Below, piece after piece: positions 55,480 to 62,000 of a stretch of 62,000 bases of DNA. The notes beneath the pieces are model-generated. The model was given only the letters and a program-made list of their open reading frames with translations, made no database searches and was not told the origin of the DNA. The stretch is taken from assembly GCF_032854445.1 (NCBI RefSeq), contig NC_088307.1, forward strand, positions 28,364,484 to 28,426,483, read 5' to 3'. Numbering within the stretch: position 1 is the first letter of the stretch; the number at the start of each line of letters is the position of its first letter. The position numbers and the translations under genes were made by a program. This stretch comes from Liolophura sinensis. Its lineage: Eukaryota > Mollusca > Polyplacophora > Chitonida > Chitonidae.

Positions 55480-56465
55480 TATCGCCTTACAAATGCTGAA
55501 CCTGAACGTGCTGTTGGCATTCCCTCAGACTTGCCAGTCTACTGTGGCTGTTGCACCTGACATAAAATGCTGTAGACGGACAATTCACACCCAAAGGATC
55601 AAAGTGCATCAAACGGGTTCAACATTTGATGGTCCCGGGTCAAGACGACCACGTGTGACGATACCTGCCGATGACAATTAAATTTGGCTGGGGGATTTCC
55701 GTAATCGTTTCACGTCAAGACGACCACGTGTGACGATACCTGCCGATGACAATCAAATTTGGCTGGGGGATTTCCGTAATCGTTTCACGACGGCAACGTC
55801 AACAAGAAATTATGATGCACTATGTATGGATCGCGTAACTGTTCAGGACATACGGAATCGCTTGTGCGCTGTCCATCAGAGTGCTGGAACCAGAGGCAAT
55901 AGAATAGGGTTGTGATTAGCGACGAATCCCGCTTTACGCTGCGATTTTCCGATGAAAGAGTGTGATCGTGGCGTCTGAGCGGTGAAGGTCTCGCCCATTT
56001 CTGCGTACAGGAAGTAAATCGATTTCGTGGTGGTAGCCTTATGGTTTGGGGAGCTTTCTGCGGGAACGTGCGGGAACGTTTTCTCGCAATTCGTGGACTA
56101 GGTCCTTGTCCTGCGGATGGTGCCGGTCATGGCGCTCATGGTCTTCAATTCCAGCATGACAAACCGACATCACACACCGTTGGTTTGACACGAAATTCAC
56201 TGCAAAGTGTTGGTATTGAAGTCATGGAGTAGCCACTGAGATCTCGTGGAAGAAGTCTTCGTGCCTTAATTGAGACATCAAGCCTTAATTGAGACATCAA
56301 GCCTAGGATATTCAAGAGCTTCGCACCATGTTCGTGCAGCAATGGCTTTTGTTACCTTATGCCGTGTTCACGGGTGTTATGCAATCTATCATACAGCGTT
56401 GGCTTGCTGTTCTAAAGCAAGAGTGGGAGATATACACGGTACTGAACAAGTTATAATGCAGATGA
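55480..56465 (+). pseudogene. Dead Tc1/mariner-type transposase
   Basis: Tc1 transposases cut and paste DNA with a DDE catalytic triad. Recognisable pieces occur in order across all three plus frames: the paired-like linker GSRRPRVTIPADDNQIW and FRNRFTTAT, RVTVQDIRNRLCA, SDESRFTLRF (second catalytic Asp), GGSLMVWGAFCG, LQFQHDKPTSHT, GIEVME, and the C-terminal IQELRTMFVQQWLLLPYA. Stops and frameshifts break it. The segment that should hold the third catalytic residue is deleted between GIEVME and IQELR. A 75-bp tandem duplication lies near the start. I see no clear terminal repeats; the right end abuts the 59-bp array. Confidence 0.88.
55640..55789 (+). repeat. 75-bp tandem duplication inside the Tc1 remnant
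   Basis: Two copies start at 55640 and 55715, covering SRRPRVTIPADDN through FRNRFT. They differ mainly at one base that makes TAA in the first copy and CAA in the second. Confidence 0.9.
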
Positions 56466-56469
56466 CCAG

Positions 56470-57890
56470 TCCTAACTGAATCCCTAACTGAAGTACCAGG
56501 AATATCGTGTCATACCAAATACACCAAGTACTCATATGAACCCTAACTGAAGTACATGGAATAACATGTCATACCAAATATACCAAGTACTCTTATGAAC
56601 CTTAACCGAAGTACCAGGAATATCGTGTCATACCAAATACACCAAGTACTCATATGAACCCTAACTGAAGTACATGGAATAACATGTCATACCAAATATA
56701 CCAAGTACTCTTATGAACCTTAACTGAAGTGACGGGAATGCCATGTCATACCAAATATACCAAGTACTCATACGAACCCTAACAGAAGTACAGGGAATAC
56801 CGTGTCGTACCAAATATACCAAGTACCCATATCAACCCTATCTTAAGTATTGGGAAAACCGTGTCGTGCCAAATATGCCAAGTACTCAAATGAACCCTAA
56901 ATGATATACAGGGAATACCGTGTCATACCAAATATACCAAGTACCCATATGAACCCTGACGGAAGTGGCGGGAATACCGTGTCATACCAAGTACTGATAT
57001 AAACCCTAACTGGAGTACCTGGAATACCGTTTCATACCAAATATACCAAGTACTCATATGAACCCTGACGGAAGTGGCGGGAATACCGTGTCATACCAAG
57101 TACTGATATAAACCCTAACTGGAGTACCTGGAATACCGTTTCATACCAAATATACCAAGTACTCATATGAACCCTAACTGAAGTGACGGGAATACCGTGT
57201 CGTACCAAATATACGAAGCATTCATATGAACCCTAACTGAAGTGGCGAGAATACCGTGTCATACCAAATATACCATGTGCTCCTATGAACCCTAACTGAA
57301 GTAAACAGTATACCGTGTCATACCATATATACCATGTGCTCTTATGAACCCTAACTGAAGTAAACAGTATACCGTGGCATACCAAATATACCAAGTACCC
57401 ATATGAACCATAAATAAAGTAAAGGGAATACCATGTCATACCAGATATGCCAAGAACTCATATCAACCCTAACTGGAATACAGGGAATACCGTGTCATAT
57501 CAAATATACCAAGTACTTATATGAACCCTAACTGAAGTACCTGGAATACCGTGTAATACCAGATATGCCAAGAACTCATATCAACCCTAACTGAAGTACA
57601 GGGAATACCATGTCATATCAAATATACCAAATACTCACATGAACCCTAACTGAAGTGACGTGAAAGCCGTGTCATACCAAATATACCAAGTACTCATTTG
57701 AACCCTGACTAAAGTACCTGGAATATCGTGTCATACCGAAATACCAAATAGTCATATGAACACTAATTAAAGTGACGGGAATACCATGTCATACCAAATA
57801 TACCAAGTACTCATATGAACACTAACTAAAGTACAGGGAATACCGTGTCCTACCAAATATACCAGGTACTCATATGAACCCTAGCTAAAA
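56470..57890 (+). repeat. About 59-bp minisatellite (accctaactgaagtac ... caaatataccaagtactcat)
   Basis: About 24 units, starting exactly where the Tc1 remnant ends. Units vary by substitution and by short deletions. Confidence 0.92.
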
Positions 57891-58039
57891 CATTCTTTTT
57901 TTAATTTTGGTTTGATTTGCAACTCTTACTGAAATATTCATTTCAACAGAGGCAATCCATAAGTTTTGGCATGGCACATGATCTTTTCTTCTTTCACGTT
58001 TAATATTCATGTAATATACATGTAACATTAAATTCTCCC

Positions 58040-58737
58040 TGTTGCTCAAACCTGACCAGCCGCCAGTCAATGGTAGCTTATACGCCCAGAGTAATACGAC
58101 TAACCACCAATCAATGGTAGCTTATGTGGCCAGAGCAGTACGACCAGCCGCCAATCAATGGTAGCTTATATGGGCAGAGCAATACGACCAGCCGCCAATC
58201 AATGGTAGCTTCAATGGCCAGAGCAATACGACCAATCGCCAATTAATGGTAGCTTCAATGGCCAGAGCAATACGACCAACCGCCAGTTAATGGTAAATTA
58301 TATTGACAGAGCAATACGACCAACCGCCAGTCAATGGTAGCTTATGTGGCCAGAGCAATACGACCAAACGCCAATCAATGGTAGCCTATATGGCCAGAGT
58401 AAAACGATCAACCGCCAGTTAATGGTAAATTATATGGACAGAGCAATACGACCAAACGCCAATCAATGGTAGCTTATGTGGCCAGAACAATACGACCAAC
58501 CGCCAATCAATGGTTGCTTATGTGTCCAAAGCAATACCAACAACGGCCAGTCAATAGTGGCTTATACAACCAGAGCAATACGACCAACCGCTAATCAATG
58601 GTAGCTTATATGGCCAGAGCAATACGACCAACCGCCAGTCAATGGTAGCTTATATGGCCAGAGCAATACGACCAACCGCCAGTCAGTGGTAGCTTATGTG
58701 TCCAGAGCAATACGACCAACCGCCAGTCAATAATACC
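58040..58737 (+). repeat. 44-bp minisatellite (cgccaatcaatggtagctta)
   Basis: About 16 units of cgaccaaccgccagtcaatg then gtagcttatatggccagagcaata. Confidence 0.93.
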
Positions 58738-58819
58738 GGGCTTTAAGCCTCCGTGTATACCGGGCTTTAAAGCTTCTTGTACCGGACTCTAAACCTCCAT
58801 GTATACCTGGCATTAAACT

Positions 58820-59690
58820 TCACTGTATGCCCATGCCTTAGGCTTTAGTCGTCGTGTATGCCTATGTCTTATGCTTTAGTCGTCGTGTATGCCCATGGCT
58901 TAAGCTTTAGCCGCCGTGTATGCCCATGCCTTAGGCTTTAGTCGTCGTGTATGTGCTTGCCTTAGGCTTTAGTCGTCGTGTATGTCCATGCCTTAGGCTT
59001 TAGTCATCGTGTATGCCCATGGCTTAAGCTTTAGTCGCCGTGTATGCCTGTGCCTTAGGCTTTAGTCGCCGTGTATGCCCATGCCTTAGGCTTTAGTCGT
59101 CGTGTATGCCCATGCCTTAGGCTTTAGTCGCCGTGTATGCCCATGCCTTAGGCTTTAGTCGTCGTGTATGCCTATGCCTTAGGCTTTAGTCGTCGTGTAT
59201 GCCCATGCCTTAGGCTTTAGTCGTCGTGTATGCCTATGCCTTAGGCTTTAGTCGTCGTGTATGCCCATGCCTTAGGCTTTAGTCGTCGTGTATGCCTATG
59301 CCTTAGGCTTTAGTCGTCGTGTATGCCTATGCCTTGGGCTTTAGTCGTCGTGTATGCCTATGCCTTAGGCTTTAGTCGACGTGTATGCCTATGCCTTAGG
59401 CTTTAGTCGTCGTGTATGCCTATGCCTTTTGGCTTTAGTCGTCGTGTATGCCCATGCCTTAGGCTTTAGTCGTCGTGTAGGCCTATGCCTTAGGCTTTAG
59501 TCGTCGTGTATGCCCATGCCTTAGGCTTTAGTCGTCGTGTATGCCTATGCCTTAGGCTTTAGTCGCCGTGTATGCCCATGCCTTAGGCTTTAGTCGTCGT
59601 GTATGCCTATGCCTTAGGCTTTAGTCGCCGTGTATGCCTATGCCTTAGGCTTTAGCCGTCGTGTATGCCTATGCCTTAGGCTGCCTTGTA
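58820..59690 (+). repeat. 31-bp minisatellite (gtgtatgcccatgccttagg)
   Basis: About 28 units, gtgtatgcctatgccttagg then ctttagtcgtc. Very homogeneous; the main variable sites are cat/tat and tcg/ccg. Confidence 0.95.
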
Positions 59691-59908
59691 CGCCGGGCTT
59701 TAGGCTCCCGTTAATGCTGGGCTTTACGCTTCCGTGTATATCGGGCTTTAAGCTCCCGTTAATGCTGGGCATTACGCTTCCGTGTATATCGGGCTTTAAG
59801 CTCCCGTTAATGCTGGGCTTTACGCTTCCCTGTATATCGGGCTTTCAGCTATCGTTAATGCTGGGCTTTACGCTTCCCTGTATATCGGGCTTTAAGCTCC
59901 AGTATGTG
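59690..59908 (+). repeat. 48-bp tandem repeat (tatatcgggctttaagctcc)
   Basis: About four units. It shares 'gggcttta' with the short linker at 58735-58820, so the two may have a common origin. Confidence 0.85.
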
Positions 59909-59989
59909 AAGAGCTGTGTACGGGAGGAAACCCTATGAAATCATAAAACTTTAAAATCGGTACAGTATTTGATTTGCCGATGATAATAT

Positions 59990-60785
59990 GGCCCTACATA
60001 CGACATCATGTAGATTCTATAATATGCTTCACAGGGCACTTGGTGGCGACATCGATTCACCTGTTACCAGGGGAAGCCCCATGCGCATATGGATCCAGAC
60101 GCGACATTATGTCCGCTCTATGATGTGTTTCACAGGACACTTGATGGCGACACCGAGTCACCTGTTACCAGGGGAAGCCCCACGCCCATATGGATCCAGA
60201 CACGACATTATGTCCGCTCTATGATGTGCTTCACAGGACACTTGATGGCGAGAGTGAGTCACCTGTTACCAGGGGAAGCCCCATGCCCATATGGATCCAG
60301 ACACGACATTATGTCCGCTCTATGATGTGCTTCACAGGACACTTGATGGCGACACCGAGTCACCTGTTACCAGGGAAAGCCCCATGCCCATATGGATTCA
60401 GACACGACATTATGTACGCTCTATGATGTGCTTCACAGGACACTTGATGGCGACAGTGAGTCACATTTTACCAGACGCGGGTCCTTGCCAACATGATCCT
60501 AGACACGACACCATGCATAGACTCTACAATGTACTCCATAAGACATTTGGTGGCGGCACCGAGTCACCTGTTAGCAGGGGAAACCCCATGCCAACATGAC
60601 CCTAGACACGACACCATGCACAGACTCTACAATGTGCTCCATAAGACACTTGGTGGCGACACCGAGTCACCTGTTACTAGGGGAAGCCCCATGCCAACAT
60701 GACCCTAGACACGACACCATGTATAGATTCTACAATGTGCTCCATAAGACACCCTGTGGCGACACCGAGTCACCCGTTATATATG
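59990..60785 (+). repeat. 101-bp tandem array built on a dispersed element
   Basis: About eight units with the core acttgatggcgacaccgagt then cacctgttaccag. The first unit (59970-60070) is closest to a single element copy at about 50440-50535, so the array seems to have grown from that dispersed element. Confidence 0.9.
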
Positions 60786-60799
60786 TTTACATCCCGCAT

Positions 60800-61395
60800 G
60801 CTGCATTGAGGTGTCTGAGGCTCACCGCACGTATCCATTCCACATGCACGATATTATGTTATCTCAGGCTCACCGCATGTATCCATTCCGCATGTGGTGT
60901 ATTGTGTTGTCTCAGGCTCACCGCATGTATACATTCCGCATGTGCTGTAATGTGTTATCTCAGGCTCACCGCATGTATCCATTCCGCATGTGGTGTATTG
61001 TGTTGTCTCAGGCTCACCGCATGTATCCATTCCGCATGTGCTGTAATGTGTTGTCTCAGGCTCACCGCATGTATACATTCCGCATGTGCTGTAATGTGTT
61101 ATCTCAGGCTCACCGCATGTATCCATTCCGCATGTGGTGTATTGTGTTGTCTCAGGCTCACCGCATGTATCCATTCCGCATGTGCTGTAATGTGTTGTCT
61201 CAGGCTCACCGCATGTTCACATTCCGCATGTGCTGTATTGTGTTATCTGAGACTCACTATATGTTTACATTCCACCTATGCTGTATTGTATTTTCTCAGG
61301 CTCACCACATGTATATATGCTGTTTGTGCTGTATTGTATTGTCTCAGGCTCACTGCATGTTTACATTCCGCATGTGCTCTATTCTCTCATGTGTG
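60800..61395 (+). repeat. 48-bp tandem array (ctcaggctcaccgcatgtat)
   Basis: About 12 units: ctcaggctcaccgcatgtat, ccattccgcatgtgctgtaa, tgtgttgt. Period 48 gives a long open frame on each strand with no protein-like composition. Confidence 0.93.
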
Positions 61396-62000
61396 CGGGG
61401 TAGTACAATACTCTAACAAAAATTTTGCCATTATTAGACGTAACTGAATGCGGAAATCCGTGTGCCACAATCGTTTCATCTAAACATTCTATTACTTAAT
61501 AGAATACTTAATATTACATAATGTTGTTGGGGAACCGTTGAGACTTTCGATCAGTTGACGAACTGAATATTGATACACACAGATACAAGCAGAGTACAGC
61601 AGCTTAAACAGCATTGACAAAGGTTATGAATAATGTTCTCATTAAAGTAAGTGTCAGAAACGTGTTCGAAGTTTAACACCCACTGCACCACAACAACAAC
61701 ATCTGCATCCACCAATCAAGCAGTTCTTTCTTGCGACATCTTCGTGCTTCGTGAGACCCTTATCTTTCTTCGTTGTACTCCCTTCATTAAAAATGCCCGC
61801 CAGTTACAACTGTAGACTTCTTTGTCGACATGTCAAGCTCTCTTTTTTTTACGCCTCTTTTTGGCCGATCCTGTCACGAGCGAGCCATAGGCCTAAGTCC
61901 TTCTTTCACGCATATAAATCAGCCATGTTGTTTACACATGAAGTTTACCGCGTGCTGTGCGCATGCTCCATTTCCACAGAATTCACAGCGCCTCATTTAA
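61396..62000. other. End of window, no supported feature
   Basis: Unique sequence after the satellite cluster. A catataaatc at 61911 could be a TATA box for a gene beyond the window, but nothing else supports it. Confidence 0.4.

Noticed and set aside
60596-61447. 283-codon protein with Cys-rich repeats
   Set aside because: Product of the 48-bp and 101-bp arrays; both strands are open and composition follows the repeat.

Overview
This is a metazoan nuclear window: genes have GT-AG introns, coding density is low, and tRNA-derived SINEs, foldback elements and minisatellites dominate. The commonest SINE (left end 'ttttacgccgtactcaag', tRNA-like head 'cagttggttagcgcgctagc') is of a kind I associate with molluscs and related lophotrochozoans, so a marine mollusc-like animal is my best guess from memory, not a search result.

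Layout. 1-6.9 kb: SINEs, a foldback element and unassigned DNA. 6,872-7,265 (minus): first coding exon of an iodotyrosine deiodinase-like gene; I find none of its later exons. 7.3-19.9 kb: SINEs, three copies of a roughly 550-bp dispersed repeat, a nested foldback element and several minisatellites. 19,972-40,845 (plus): a complete receptor tyrosine kinase gene in 14 exons. All junction phases agree and the exons sum to 2,967 nt (988 codons plus stop). It has a signal peptide, an Asn-glycosylation-rich ectodomain with no domain I recognise, one membrane segment, an intact MET/TAM-like kinase domain and a tyrosine-bearing tail. 42.8-49.3 kb: a 6.4-kb array of a 27/29-bp unit. 50.3-55.2 kb: broken-looking coding fragments on the minus strand. 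55.4-56.5 kb: a dead Tc1-type transposon. 56.5-61.4 kb: six abutting, unrelated minisatellites.

The most unusual observation is inside the kinase gene. Two introns carry tandem arrays whose unit is a copy of the preceding exon's 3' end plus its splice donor. After exon 8 the 84-bp unit is the last 70 nt of the exon (up to the first half of the ATP-binding glycine loop) plus 14 nt of intron, repeated about 30 times. After exon 4 a roughly 67-bp unit is the last 58 nt of that exon plus its donor, repeated about 22 times. Because 84 is a multiple of three and no stop occurs until 31,123, ten successive donors in the first array could each splice in frame to exon 9, lengthening the juxtamembrane region in 28-residue steps while leaving one intact glycine loop.

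Limits: no alignment, RNA or database search was possible. Family names come from motif recognition, repeat boundaries are approximate to a few bases, and the exon 1 donor and the true transcription start are uncertain.
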